NCBI RefSeq assembly: GCF_029846715.1
Contig: NZ_JARVWW010000002.1
Span: forward strand, 62,001-126,000
DNA: 64,000 nt
Direction of reading: 5' to 3'
Source: Bradyrhizobium nivariense
Lineage (GTDB): Bacteria > Pseudomonadota > Alphaproteobacteria > Rhizobiales > Xanthobacteraceae
This document shows positions 49,622 to 58,973 of this stretch, piece by piece; the first letter of the stretch is position 1; the number at the start of each line of letters is the position of its first letter. The notes beneath the pieces are model-generated. The model ran no database searches, had not been told where the DNA came from, and saw only the letters and a list, made by a program, of their open reading frames with translations. The position numbers and the translations under genes are program-made.

Positions 49622-51409
49622 TTACGACAGCGCGCCGAGCACGCCGCGCGTCGCCTTGTCGATCTCCTCGACATAGCGGCGGCGGACGAAGGTCTCGGTG
49701 AGGAAGCCGACCACCTTGCGGCTGTCGGTGGAATCGACCACCGCCAGCATCTCGGCTTCCGCTTCGTCGAACACCGCCATCGCCGACTTCACGTTCATTT
49801 CCGGGATCAGCACGATCTCGGTCAGGCGGGCGAGCTCGATCACCTGGATTTCGTCGGCGATGGTGTCGAGATCGCCCGAGAACAGGTCGGGCAACAGCAC
49901 CAGCCCGACATATTCGTCCGCATTGTTGACGATAACGATCCCGGGCCGCGATCCCAGCGCGAATTCGCGGCGGACCGCGGCGATGGTCGTGGTCGACGGC
50001 ACCTTGCCGACATCGGAGCGCATCAGCCGCTCGACGGTGAGGTTGCGCAACCAGCCGACGTCGTTGGCGCTGCGGATGGTCTCGCCACGCAGATGCAGGC
50101 GCCAGGTCGAGAAGGAGTGTCCGAACATGAAGCGGACGCAGATCGAGGTGACGATGCAGCCGGCCAGCACCACGGCGGTGACGTCGACGTTGCGGGTCAT
50201 CTCGAGCACGAGGAATGACATGGTCAAGGGACCGCCGACGATGGCGACGCCGAGCGTCGCCATGCCCGTCAGCATCGCGACCAGCGGGTCGATCACGAAG
50301 TTCGGGCTGATCAGCAACAGCACCGCGGCAAAGAACTTTCCAATCAGGCTGCCGACGAACAGCGAGGCGAAGAACAGCCCGCCGCGGAAGCCCGAAGCGA
50401 GCGAGATCAGGCAGGCCGTCACCTTCAAGGCGATGATCAGCGCGATCAGGCCGATCGTCATGTCGTGAAAGAGATCGAGCACCATGGCGCCGTGGCCGGC
50501 CGCCAGCACCTGCGGGGTGAGAATCGCAAAGCCGCCGACGATGAGGCCGCCGATCGCCGGACGCAGCCAGATCGGCAGCCAGGCGAACAGGCGTTCGAAC
50601 ATCGATGACGAGCGCATCACGGCGATGCCGACGCCGCTGGTGACGAGCGCGAGCCCGATCAGCGCCAGATATTGCTCGACGCCGACCGAGCTGACTTTCG
50701 GTATTTCGAGCGAGTACGGTGCGCCGCCGAGCCATTGCGCGGTCAGGGCGCCGGCGAGCGAGGCCGCCAGAATTGGGGCGGCGCTGCTGACCGAATAGAC
50801 GCCGACAATCAGCTCGCAGGCATAGAATGCACCGGTGATCGGTGCACCGAACGCCGCCGCGATCGCAGCGGCAGCGCCGCAGCCGACGATCAGGCGCAGA
50901 TCGTTGCGGCGCAGATTGAAGAACTTGCCGAACAGCGAGGCGATACCCGAGCCGATCTGGGTATAGCCGGCCTCGAGACCGACGGATGCGCCGCAGCCGT
51001 TCGAGATCAGCGTCTGGCTCGACACCACCAGGCTGTCGCGCATCGACAGATTGCCGCCGCGCAGCGCGTTCGCCTCGATCGGATCGACCGCGCTGGAGAT
51101 CTTCCACCGCCGCCGCCACCACTCCATGATACCGAGCGCCAGCCCGCCCAGCGCGGGCGCGATCAGCGCGGCCCAGGGACTGATGCGCGTATTTGCGGAC
51201 AGGCGGACGTCGATGGGAATCCCATAGATCACCACGTGCGCAATCTGCGCGATCTCGGCCATCAGCGTCACGATCGCGCCGGCAAGCGTGCCGATCACCA
51301 GCGCCAGCGGGATCAGATAGAATTCGTTGCTGCGCAGCAGCGCCCGCAGCCGAACCATGACGCGGTTCGTCCCCTTGCGATCTGTGAGATGTCTGATCCG
51401 CAGGAACAC
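49622..51409 (-). CDS. ClC-family chloride channel/antiporter with CBS domains
   Basis: 595 residues from a GTG at 51409 (an ATG at 51358 is an alternative). About 10-12 membrane helices carry ClC motifs in variant form: SNGCGASVGLEAGY in place of the GSGIP/GREGP filters, and GFRGGLFFASLFVG in place of GxFxP. A cytosolic tail from about residue 450 contains two CBS domains that often bind nucleotides. The changed filter residues mean ion selectivity is uncertain. It lies 12 bp after the class II aldolase gene on the same strand and is probably co-transcribed. Confidence 0.87.
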   Translation of the reverse strand: MFLRIRHLTDRKGTNRVMVRLRALLRSNEFYLIPLALVIGTLAGAIVTLMAEIAQIAHVVIYGIPIDVRLSANTRISPWAALIAPALGGLALGIMEWWRRRWKISSAVDPIEANALRGGNLSMRDSLVVSSQTLISNGCGASVGLEAGYTQIGSGIASLFGKFFNLRRNDLRLIVGCGAAAAIAAAFGAPITGAFYACELIVGVYSVSSAAPILAASLAGALTAQWLGGAPYSLEIPKVSSVGVEQYLALIGLALVTSGVGIAVMRSSSMFERLFAWLPIWLRPAIGGLIVGGFAILTPQVLAAGHGAMVLDLFHDMTIGLIALIIALKVTACLISLASGFRGGLFFASLFVGSLIGKFFAAVLLLISPNFVIDPLVAMLTGMATLGVAIVGGPLTMSFLVLEMTRNVDVTAVVLAGCIVTSICVRFMFGHSFSTWRLHLRGETIRSANDVGWLRNLTVERLMRSDVGKVPSTTTIAAVRREFALGSRPGIVIVNNADEYVGLVLLPDLFSGDLDTIADEIQVIELARLTEIVLIPEMNVKSAMAVFDEAEAEMLAVVDSTDSRKVVGFLTETFVRRRYVEEIDKATRGVLGALS

Positions 51410-51421
51410 TTTCTGTCCGCC

Positions 51422-52075
51422 CTACCCTTCCGACATGCCGTAACCGGACATGCGCTGGCGGACCCGCTCGATCTCGGCGCTCGAAAGCAGCGGCGGCTCT
51501 CCGATCTGGAGGCAGCCGTGATATTGCCGCGCCAATGTCTCGACCTCGACGGCGAGCCACATCGCCTTGTCCAGCGACTTGCCGACCGCGATCATGCCGT
51601 GATGGTCGAGCAGGCAGGCAAGCCGGCCCTCCAGCGCCCGCACCGCATGTTCCGACAGCTCCATCGTTCCGAAGGTGGCATAGGGCGCGCAGCGGATGCT
51701 GTCTCCGCCGGCAGCCGCGATCATGTAGTGCACGGGCGGGATCTCCATGCCCATGATCGCGAGAATGGTGCAATAGGTCGGATGAGCGTGGACGACGGCG
51801 TTGACGTCGGGCCGGGCCTTCAGGATGTCGAGGTGGAAGCGCCACTCGCTGGACGGCTTCTGACTGGGCGCATGCGAGCCGTCCATGGCCATGAAGACGA
51901 TCTGGTCCGGCGTCATGGCGTCATAGGGCACGCTGGTCGGCGTGATCAGAAGCCCGTCCACATGTCGGACGCTGATATTGCCCGAGGTGCCCTGGTTGAT
52001 GCCGAGCGCATTCATGCGGCGGCAGGCGCCGATGATGGCCTGCCTCCTGTCGAGCTCGTCCGCTGTCATCGACAT
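51422..52075 (-). CDS. class II aldolase/adducin family protein
   Basis: 217 residues. It has the fold's hallmarks: GTSGNISVRHVDGLLITPTS near residue 30, the zinc-binding pair in VVHAHPTYC near 95, and a third His in LLDHHGMIAVG near 158. A conserved Glu before the zinc motif is also present. Members include L-fuculose- and L-ribulose-phosphate aldolases/epimerases and dehydratases; the substrate cannot be set from sequence. It precedes the ClC gene with a 12-bp gap. Confidence 0.86.
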   Translation of the reverse strand: MSMTADELDRRQAIIGACRRMNALGINQGTSGNISVRHVDGLLITPTSVPYDAMTPDQIVFMAMDGSHAPSQKPSSEWRFHLDILKARPDVNAVVHAHPTYCTILAIMGMEIPPVHYMIAAAGGDSIRCAPYATFGTMELSEHAVRALEGRLACLLDHHGMIAVGKSLDKAMWLAVEVETLARQYHGCLQIGEPPLLSSAEIERVRQRMSGYGMSEG

Positions 52076-52234
52076 CTCGATTTCCTGACGATGGGCGCTT
52101 GTCAGACGGGGAGTACGTCAAAGCAATGTGGCAGCGCAAGAGAAAGCGGACCGGATCGCGCGCGATCCCGCCAGACGCCTCATGGCATCATGAAATAAAC
52201 ATGAAAATCAACGCATTAACCGATTGTCGCAGCC

Positions 52235-52861
52235 CTACGGCAAGCTCGCCCGGACGGCCGCGATCCCGTTGATCACGAACTGCACCGAATAGGCCGCGAG
52301 CAGCATGCCGAGCACGCGCGAAAGGACGGCATTGCCGGTGCGCCCAAGGGTGCGCGCGATCAGGTTGGCGGAGGCAAAGCAGAGCATGCAGATGAGGCAG
52401 ACGCAGAGCACGACCGCGATGATGATCGCGAGCCTCGCCCCGTAGCCGGCATCGCCCGAAAGGAGCAGCGTGGTCGCGATCGCGCCAGGACCGGCCATCA
52501 TCGGGATCGCCAGCGGGAACACCGCGACGTCCGAGGCATGCTCCGAGGTTGCCTTGTCGGCCTCGCGGGCCTCGCGATGCGGACGGTCGCCGAAGATCAT
52601 CTGGTAGGACACGCCGAACAGCAGCAGCCCGCCGGCGATCTGGAAGGCGGGGATGCCGATCCCGAGCTGGCGGAGGAGCCAGTTTCCGATCAGAGCGATC
52701 ACCACGAGGATCGACGCGGCAATCAGCGGCGCGCGCAGCGCGATCGTGCGTTTGATCTTGTCGGGCATGCCGCCGGTCGCGGCGAGGAAAGCCGGCGCAA
52801 GACCCACGGGATCGACTACGAGCAACAGCGTCACGAAGGCGGACAGGGCGAAATCGATCAT
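52235..52861 (-). CDS. MarC-family integral membrane protein
   Basis: 208 residues from the ATG at 52861. Six membrane helices with the family start FVTLLLVVDPVGLAPAFLA and the repeated pattern AIPMMAGPGAIATTLLL. Despite its name the family is not an established antibiotic transporter, and its substrate is unknown. It is divergent from the small membrane protein at 52951. Confidence 0.88.
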   Translation of the reverse strand: MIDFALSAFVTLLLVVDPVGLAPAFLAATGGMPDKIKRTIALRAPLIAASILVVIALIGNWLLRQLGIGIPAFQIAGGLLLFGVSYQMIFGDRPHREAREADKATSEHASDVAVFPLAIPMMAGPGAIATTLLLSGDAGYGARLAIIIAVVLCVCLICMLCFASANLIARTLGRTGNAVLSRVLGMLLAAYSVQFVINGIAAVRASLP

Positions 52862-52950
52862 GTCTCGGTGGGCTCCCTGGACGCAGGAACGATGGCTGGC
52901 GGACTGACTTAGCCCGGCAGAACCGCTTTGAAAATCACCGGAGATGCACA

Positions 52951-53157
52951 ATGAGCGACAGTGGAATTGGAATGTTGCTGGGCCACCTCTCGGCCAACCT
53001 GCTCTGGCTCTGGTTCATCGGAGCCTTCCTGCTCGGCGCGGTCCTCGTCTATGGCGTGGCGAAAGCGGGACGCCTGCGGCGCAGCGAGCGCGCACAGCTC
53101 GACCGCAACACCGAGGCGCGGCAGCGGAAGGAAGATCCCTACAAGCGCCCGACCTGA
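52951..53157 (+). CDS. small single-pass membrane protein (68 aa)
   Basis: 68 residues with one membrane helix (LWLWFIGAFLLGAVLVYGVA, about 18-37) and a highly charged C-terminal tail (RRSERAQLDRNTEARQRKED). GGAGATG lies before the start. It is a typical short alphaproteobacterial protein of unknown role. Confidence 0.7.
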   Translation: MSDSGIGMLLGHLSANLLWLWFIGAFLLGAVLVYGVAKAGRLRRSERAQLDRNTEARQRKEDPYKRPT

Positions 53158-53270
53158 GCGGTCGCCACGAGCGCAGGCTGCCGTTTGGAACTTTCGTTCT
53201 CGGAAAGGTTTTGATCGCCTGAGGATTGAGGAAGGCAATGCCTTCCCATGTCACCTCAAGAGGAGGATGT

Positions 53271-53837
53271 ATGGCCAAACGAGCAAAGAAACGCACAACC
53301 AAGAAGACCGCGGCGCGGCGCGCCCGTAAGGCACCGAAGATGTTGAGCGACCTGTTCCTGGAGACGCTGAAGGACATCTATTTCGCCGAGAACAAGATCA
53401 TCAAGACCTTGCCCAAGATGGCCAAGGCCGCACACTCGAAGGAGCTCACGGCGGCTTTCAACAAGCATCTGCGCGAAACGCAGGGTCAGGTCAAACGGCT
53501 GGACCAGGTCTTCAAGATGCTGGGCAAGCCCGCGCGCGGCAAGCCTTGCGAAGCGATCAACGGCATCACCGACGAAGGCGCCGAGATCATGAAGCAGTTC
53601 AAGAACGCTCCTGCGCTCGACGCCGGCCTGCTCGCAGCCGCGCAGGCGGTCGAGCACTACGAAATCTCCCGCTACGGCACGTTGCGCACCTGGGCCGAGG
53701 AGCTCGGGATGCAGGACGCCGCAAGATTGCTCCAGGCGACGCTGGACGAGGAAGAGGCGACCGATCACGCCCTGACCGAGCTCGCCACTTCCGTGATCAA
53801 CCTCGAAGCGGAAGCGGAGTACCGCCAAGCGGCCTGA
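53271..53837 (+). CDS. ferritin-like DUF892 protein (YciE/YciF type)
   Basis: 188 residues with a strong ribosome site (AGAGGAGG). The first 20 residues are a Lys/Arg/Thr-rich lead (KRAKKRTTKKTAARRARK). A four-helix ferritin-like domain follows with typical segments FLETLKDIYFAENKIIKTL, MLGKPARGKPCEAINGI, AQAVEHYEISRYGTL and DEEEATDHALTELA. Glu and His residues that would bind a di-metal site are present. The family is induced by stress. The basic lead suggests nucleic-acid contact (inference). Confidence 0.92.
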   Translation: MAKRAKKRTTKKTAARRARKAPKMLSDLFLETLKDIYFAENKIIKTLPKMAKAAHSKELTAAFNKHLRETQGQVKRLDQVFKMLGKPARGKPCEAINGITDEGAEIMKQFKNAPALDAGLLAAAQAVEHYEISRYGTLRTWAEELGMQDAARLLQATLDEEEATDHALTELATSVINLEAEAEYRQAA

Positions 53838-53990
53838 GCCGCACGCACCTGATGACGAAACGCCGCGGCCCCGAGGCCGCGGCGCTTGTCTTTTCGGATC
53901 GCACGATCCGCATGGCACCTCCGCGCCGCCGGGCTGGAATTCTCGGGAACCGGTCCCATATGCAGCGTTCCTCACCGCCGAGCCCGCATC

Positions 53991-54374
53991 ATGCAACCCA
54001 AAAATCCCCTCGACTGGATGCTATCCGAAGCCCTGGACTCGCTGACCCGCGCCGGACGGCTGCGCCAGCAGTTCGGCCGCCAGGAAGCCTGCTGGGAGCC
54101 GCCGATCGACGTGCTCGAAACCGAGCATGAGCTCCTGATCCTGGTCGCGCTTCCCGGCGTCAATCCCGACAATGTCGAGACGGTGATCCATGACGGCGTG
54201 CTCGTCATCTCCGGCCAGCGCACCCTTCCGCCGGAGCTTCGCAACGCCCGCATCCACCGGCTCGAGCTGCCGCAGGGCCGCTTCGAGCGGCGCATCGCGC
54301 TTCCCGTCGGCCGCTACGCCATCAGCCGCTTCGTGATGGACGGCTGCGTCGCACTGCGCCTCGCCAAATCCTGA
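53991..54374 (+). CDS. small heat-shock protein (Hsp20/alpha-crystallin)
   Basis: 127 residues from the ATG at 53991. The alpha-crystallin domain (about residues 37-125) has PIDVLETEHELLILVALPGV and the ISGQR strand, but the C-terminal I-x-I motif is absent. It lies 8 bp before the Lon protease gene, so holding and degrading of damaged proteins are probably coupled. The upstream frame starting at 53886 is not preferred. Confidence 0.87.
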   Translation: MQPKNPLDWMLSEALDSLTRAGRLRQQFGRQEACWEPPIDVLETEHELLILVALPGVNPDNVETVIHDGVLVISGQRTLPPELRNARIHRLELPQGRFERRIALPVGRYAISRFVMDGCVALRLAKS

Positions 54375-54382
54375 GGTCGATC

Positions 54383-56776
54383 ATGGCCACCGAACCAATG
54401 AATACCGCACAGACCAATCCCCAAAACAATTCTGACGTGAAGATCCCCGAAGACGCGCTGATCATCATCGCCGTGCGCGACATGGTGCTGTTCCCCGGCG
54501 CCATCGCGCCGATCGCGATCGCGCGGCCGAGGTCGATCGCCGCGGCGCAGCAGGCGCTGCGCGAGCAGCGGCCGATCGGCATCGTCCTGCAACGCAGCCC
54601 CGAGACCGGCGACCCCGGTCCGGACGACCTCTATCGGGTCGCGACCATCGCCAATATCGTGCGCTACATCACCGCGCCCGACGGCACCCATCACATCGTC
54701 TGCCAGGGCGTGCAGCGCGCGCGCATCCTCGACTTCCTGCCGGGGACGCCGTTCCCGGCCGCGCGGATCCAGCAGATTCCGGAGCCGACCGCGAGCTCGC
54801 CCGAGATCGAGGCGCGGGCGCTGAACCTGCAGCGCCAGGCCATCGAGGCGATCGAGCTGCTGCCGCAGGCGCCGCCCGAGCTGGTCGCGATGTTCCAGGG
54901 CACCACCGCGCCCGGCGCGCTGGCCGACCTGGCGACCTCGTTCATGGACATCAAGCCGCAGGACAAGCAGGAGGTGCTGGAGACCATCGACCTCTCTTTG
55001 CGCGTCGAGAAGGTGTCGAAGCATCTGGCCGAACGGCTAGAGGTGCTGCGCATCAGCAACGAGATCGGCCAGAAGACCCGCGCCAGCTTCGACGAGCGGC
55101 AGCGCGAGGCGATCCTGCGCGAGCAGATGGCGACCATCCAGCGCCAGCTCGGCGAAGGCGACGGCAAGGCGGCCGAGGTCGCCGAGCTGACCGCTGCCAT
55201 CGCCAAGGCCAACATGCCGCCCGAGGCGGACGCGCATGCGAAGAAGGAGCTGCGCCGCTACGAGCGCATGCCGGAGGCCGCCGGCGAAGCCGGCATGGTC
55301 CGCACCTATCTCGACTGGCTGATCGAGCTGCCCTGGGCGCTGCCCGCGGAGAAGCCGATCGACATCAAGGAAGCGCGCCGCATCCTCGACGCTGATCACT
55401 TTGGCCTGGAGAAGATCAAGACCCGGATCATCGAATATCTGGCGGTGCGCAAGCTGGCGCCGCAGGGCAAGGCGCCGATCCTGTGCTTCGTCGGGCCGCC
55501 CGGCGTCGGCAAGACCTCGCTCGGCCAATCCATCGCACGCGCGATGGATCGCCCCTTCGTGCGCGTCAGCCTCGGCGGCGTGCATGACGAGGCCGAGATC
55601 CGCGGCCATCGGCGCACCTATATCGGCGCGCTGCCCGGCAACATCATCCAGGGCATCAAGAAGGCCGGCACGCGGAACTGCGTCATGATGCTGGACGAGA
55701 TCGACAAGATGGGCCGCGGCGTGCAGGGCGATCCTTCCGCCGCGATGCTGGAGGTGCTCGACCCCGAGCAGAACGGGACGTTCCGGGACAATTACCTGGG
55801 CGTGCCCTTCGACCTGTCGCGCGTCGTGTTCATCGCGACCGCCAACATGCTGGACCAGATCCCGGGTCCGCTGCTGGACCGCATGGAGCTGATCAGCCTT
55901 GCCGGCTACACCGAGGACGAGAAGCTGGAAATCGCGCGGCGCTATCTGGTGCGGCGGCAGCTCGAGGCCAACGGCCTGTCGGCCGAGCAAGCCGCGATCG
56001 AGCCGGAGGCGCTGCAGCTGGTGGTCAAGGGCTACACCCGCGAAGCCGGTGTGCGTAACCTCGAGCGCGAGATCGGCAAGCTGTTCCGGCACGCCGCGGT
56101 GCAGGTCGCCGAGGGCACGGCTGCAAAGGTCGTCGTGGCGCCGAAGGATATCGCCATCGTGCTCGGCCAGCCGCGCTTCGAGGGCGAGATCGCGCAGCGC
56201 ACCAGCATTCCAGGCGTGGCCACCGGCCTTGCCTGGACGCCGGTCGGCGGCGACATCCTGTTCATCGAGGCCTCGCGCGTATCAGGCCGGGGTGGGATGA
56301 TCCTGACCGGCCAGCTCGGCGAGGTCATGCGCGAGAGCGTGCAGGCTGCGATGACGCTGGTGAAGAGCAAGGCCACGCAGCTCGGCATCGATCCGTCGCT
56401 GTTCGAGCGGAGCGACATCCATGTTCACGTCCCGGCGGGCGCTACCCCCAAGGACGGGCCGAGCGCGGGCGTTGCGATGTTCACGGCGCTGACGTCCCTG
56501 CTCACCAATCGCACGGTGCGCAGCGACACCGCCATGACCGGCGAGATCTCGCTGCGCGGCCTGGTGCTGCCGGTCGGCGGCATCAAGGAGAAGGTGGTGG
56601 CGGCCGCGGCCGCGGGCCTGAAGCGGGTGATGCTGCCGGCGCGCAACAAGCGGGACTACGACGACATCCCGCAGAGCGCGCGGGACAACCTCGAATTCAT
56701 CTGGCTGGAGCGCGTCGACGAGGCCATCGCCGCGGCGCTCGAGCCGGCTGGTGCCAAGGTCGAAGCGGCGGAGTGA
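54383..56776 (+). CDS. lon: ATP-dependent Lon protease
   Basis: 797 residues. The LON substrate-binding domain covers about residues 25-225 ([18 protein letters not shown]). The AAA+ domain has Walker [10 protein letters not shown] near residue 372 and Walker [11 protein letters not shown]. The protease domain has the catalytic Ser in PKDGPSAG and the Lys in [14 protein letters not shown]. All catalytic residues are present. It sits in an operon after an Hsp20 gene, and HU is convergent downstream, so it may be a second, stress-linked Lon rather than the copy found next to clpX. Confidence 0.94.
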   Translation: MATEPMNTAQTNPQNNSDVKIPEDALIIIAVRDMVLFPGAIAPIAIARPRSIAAAQQALREQRPIGIVLQRSPETGDPGPDDLYRVATIANIVRYITAPDGTHHIVCQGVQRARILDFLPGTPFPAARIQQIPEPTASSPEIEARALNLQRQAIEAIELLPQAPPELVAMFQGTTAPGALADLATSFMDIKPQDKQEVLETIDLSLRVEKVSKHLAERLEVLRISNEIGQKTRASFDERQREAILREQMATIQRQLGEGDGKAAEVAELTAAIAKANMPPEADAHAKKELRRYERMPEAAGEAGMVRTYLDWLIELPWALPAEKPIDIKEARRILDADHFGLEKIKTRIIEYLAVRKLAPQGKAPILCFVGPPGVGKTSLGQSIARAMDRPFVRVSLGGVHDEAEIRGHRRTYIGALPGNIIQGIKKAGTRNCVMMLDEIDKMGRGVQGDPSAAMLEVLDPEQNGTFRDNYLGVPFDLSRVVFIATANMLDQIPGPLLDRMELISLAGYTEDEKLEIARRYLVRRQLEANGLSAEQAAIEPEALQLVVKGYTREAGVRNLEREIGKLFRHAAVQVAEGTAAKVVVAPKDIAIVLGQPRFEGEIAQRTSIPGVATGLAWTPVGGDILFIEASRVSGRGGMILTGQLGEVMRESVQAAMTLVKSKATQLGIDPSLFERSDIHVHVPAGATPKDGPSAGVAMFTALTSLLTNRTVRSDTAMTGEISLRGLVLPVGGIKEKVVAAAAAGLKRVMLPARNKRDYDDIPQSARDNLEFIWLERVDEAIAAALEPAGAKVEAAE

Positions 56777-56781
56777 ATGCG

Positions 56782-56937
56782 ATGAAGAAACTGCTGGAAC
56801 GAGCAAAGCGATCGCGAAGGACGCAGCGGCTGCGCCAGTTGCTCGATCGCGCCATCGACGGGTTTCGCGATGCGCTGGCGGCGCCAGGACCGCGGCTTCA
56901 ACCGATCCCGGTCCGGGTGAAGCGCCGCAAGGGTTGA
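56782..56937 (+). CDS. possible small basic protein (51 aa) after lon
   Basis: An open frame from the ATG at 56782 to TGA at 56937 gives 51 residues starting MKKLLERAKRSRRTQRLRQL, very rich in Arg and Lys. It begins 5 bases after the lon stop codon, with GGAG in the end of lon, and is followed by a terminator. It could be a real accessory protein of lon; no family is known. Confidence 0.4.
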   Translation: MKKLLERAKRSRRTQRLRQLLDRAIDGFRDALAAPGPRLQPIPVRVKRRKG

Positions 56938-56973
56938 GCCCTCCGTCTCAAGTCCTCGCGGCAGCCCCGAACA

Positions 56974-57001
56974 AAAGGCCCCCTCGCTCGAGGGGGCCTT
57001 T
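56974..57001. terminator. bidirectional rho-independent terminator between lon and HU
   Basis: AAAGGCCCCCTCG pairs with CGAGGGGGCCTTT around a two-base loop, with A-rich and T-rich flanks on both sides. It serves the convergent lon and HU transcripts. Confidence 0.85.
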
Positions 57002-57007
57002 GCGTTG

Positions 57008-57310
57008 TTAGCCCACGGCGTCCTTGGCGGCCTTGACCGGGCGGGCGCGGACGATCTTCCGGGCCGGCTTGGCCTTGAACATCATCTCTTCACCCGTGAA
57101 CGGGTTGGTGCCCTTGCGCGCCTTGGTCGCGGGCTTCTTGATGACCACGAACTTGGCGAAGCCCGGCACCAGGAACAGGCCGTTCTTCTTGAGCTCCTTG
57201 TGTCCGACGTCGGTCAGCGTCTCCATGACGCTCTTGACGTCGCGCTTGGAAAGCTCGGTGGTGGTCGCAATCTTTTCAATCAGCTGCGATTTGGACATTT
57301 GAGTTGGCAT
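57008..57310 (-). CDS. hup: HU-family DNA-binding protein
   Basis: 100 residues (or 96 from the second Met at 57298). The HU pattern is clear: SKSQLIEKIATTTELSKRDV, the GFAKFVV arm region and the RKGTNPFTGEEMMFKAKPAR block. A C-terminal extension rich in Arg, Lys and Ala (VRARPVKAAKDAVG) is typical of alphaproteobacteria. It bends and packs DNA as a dimer. It is convergent with lon and has its own 280-bp upstream region. Confidence 0.93.
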   Translation of the reverse strand: MPTQMSKSQLIEKIATTTELSKRDVKSVMETLTDVGHKELKKNGLFLVPGFAKFVVIKKPATKARKGTNPFTGEEMMFKAKPARKIVRARPVKAAKDAVG

Positions 57311-57591
57311 CGTGTCTCCTCTGATTCGTTGGCGGCTGCATATTAGACCAACCGGCGAAGGCCTATAGCCTTCTGCACAGTTTTGTCGCGGTTTTACGGG
57401 CTTTTTTGGCCCTCTGTGGCAAAAAACCCTGCATTTTAGCCACTTCCAGTGCGGAAGGAGCCTCGGGCAGCGCATTTTACCTTGTTTCAAAGGCCCGCAC
57501 GCAGCCTTGCTAAAGCTGATTCGATGCTTTCGACAAGCGACGACCGGCCTCTTTGTGAAAGCAGGAGCGCGATTCACCCTGGAAAATAAGG

Positions 57592-58824
57592 CTAGACGCG
57601 CTCGATGATGACGGCCGGGGCCATGCCGCCGGCGGCGCACATGGTGACGAGACCGCGCTTCAAGTCGCGCCGTTCGAGCTCGTCGAGCACGGTGCCGATC
57701 AGGATCGAGCCGGTGGCGCCGATGGGATGGCCGAGCGCGATCGAGCCGCCATTGACGTTGACCCTGGTGCGGTCGAGCTTGAGGTCGCGGATGTATTTTT
57801 CCGCAACCACGGCAAAGGCCTCGTTGATCTCGAACAGGTCGATGTCGTCGATGGTCAGCCCCGCCTTCGCCAGCACCTTGCGCGTCGCCGGCACCGGCGC
57901 GTTCAGCATCAGGGTCGGCGAGTCCCCCATGTTGGCCATCGCAACCACGCGGGCACGCGGCTTCAGGCCGTGTGCCTTGGCATAAGCGGGCGACGCGAGC
58001 AGGATCGCTGCGGCGCCGTCGACAACGCCGGACGAGTTGCCGGCGTGGTGCATGAAGTCGATCTCGATATCCGGGTACTTCTGCAGGATGAGGCCGCGAT
58101 AGGTCGTGCCCTTGTCGTCGAGCGCATGGTCGGCGACCGCGGGGAATGCGGGCTTCAATGCGCTCAAGCCTTCCATCGTGGTCTGCGGCCGCGGATATTC
58201 TTCATGGTCGAGCGCGAGGCTGCCGTCCTCGCGATGCACCGGCACGAGGCTCTTCCTGAAGTGGCCGTTCGCCATCGCAAAGCCTGCGCGCTTCTGGCTT
58301 TCGAGCCCGAGCGCGTCGACGTCCCTTCGCGTGATGCCTTCCAGCGTGGCGATCGCGTCGGCGCAGACGCCCTGATGCGACTGCGGATGCCGCGCACGCA
58401 GGCGCAGATTGCCGCTGTCCATCATCATCGGACCGCCGCCGCGACGTCCTTCCATCGACATCATCTCGCAGCCGCCGGCGACGACGAGGTCTTCCGCGCC
58501 CGCCATGATCGAGGCTGCGGCCATGTTGACGCTGGTGATGCCGGAGCCGCAGAAGCGGTCGAGCGTCACGGCGCTCGCGCGCACGTCGTAGCCGGCATCC
58601 AGCGCCGACATGCGGCCGAGATCGCCGCCTTGGGTCGCGACCTGCGCGCTGCAGCCCCAGACGATGTCGTCGACGTCGGCGGTGTCGATGCCGGTGCGCT
58701 CGACGAGCGCGCGCAGCACGGTCGCTCCCAACTGCTGCGGATGAATGCCTGACAGCGCCCCCTTGCCGGCCTTGCCGACGCCGCGCGGGGTCCGGCAGGC
58801 ATCGATGATGAGTGCGTCGGTCAT
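57592..58824 (-). CDS. acetyl-CoA acetyltransferase (thiolase)
   Basis: 410 residues. The nucleophile Cys lies in RFCGSGITSV near residue 92, the His in ALGHPIGATGS near 361 and the second Cys in MCAAGGMAPA near 396. This is the degradative or biosynthetic thiolase II fold. The family condenses or splits acetoacetyl-CoA and longer 3-ketoacyl-CoA. The standard PhaA/AtoB motifs are present but chain-length preference cannot be read from sequence. Monocistronic here. Confidence 0.92.
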   Translation of the reverse strand: MTDALIIDACRTPRGVGKAGKGALSGIHPQQLGATVLRALVERTGIDTADVDDIVWGCSAQVATQGGDLGRMSALDAGYDVRASAVTLDRFCGSGITSVNMAAASIMAGAEDLVVAGGCEMMSMEGRRGGGPMMMDSGNLRLRARHPQSHQGVCADAIATLEGITRRDVDALGLESQKRAGFAMANGHFRKSLVPVHREDGSLALDHEEYPRPQTTMEGLSALKPAFPAVADHALDDKGTTYRGLILQKYPDIEIDFMHHAGNSSGVVDGAAAILLASPAYAKAHGLKPRARVVAMANMGDSPTLMLNAPVPATRKVLAKAGLTIDDIDLFEINEAFAVVAEKYIRDLKLDRTRVNVNGGSIALGHPIGATGSILIGTVLDELERRDLKRGLVTMCAAGGMAPAVIIERV

Positions 58825-58941
58825 TGGCGTTATCCTCTTTTTTGAAGGGTTAGAGGCGTTTTGAATCAGGAGGCGAAGGGAGTCAATGCGCGCCGAGGCA
58901 GCCCCTTACCCCAACCCTCTCGGCGCGGGCCAAGCTCGTCG

Positions 58942-58962
58942 CGCCCCCGCAAGAGCGGGGCG
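58942..58962 (-). terminator. GC-rich hairpin after the GH1 gene
   Basis: CGCCCCCGC pairs (one C bulged) with GCGGGGCG around AAGA, 12 bp past the GH1 stop. The surrounding text resembles a common rhizobial dispersed repeat, so it may be a repeat, a terminator or both. Confidence 0.35.
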
Positions 58963-58973
58963 AGCGAGAGCAA

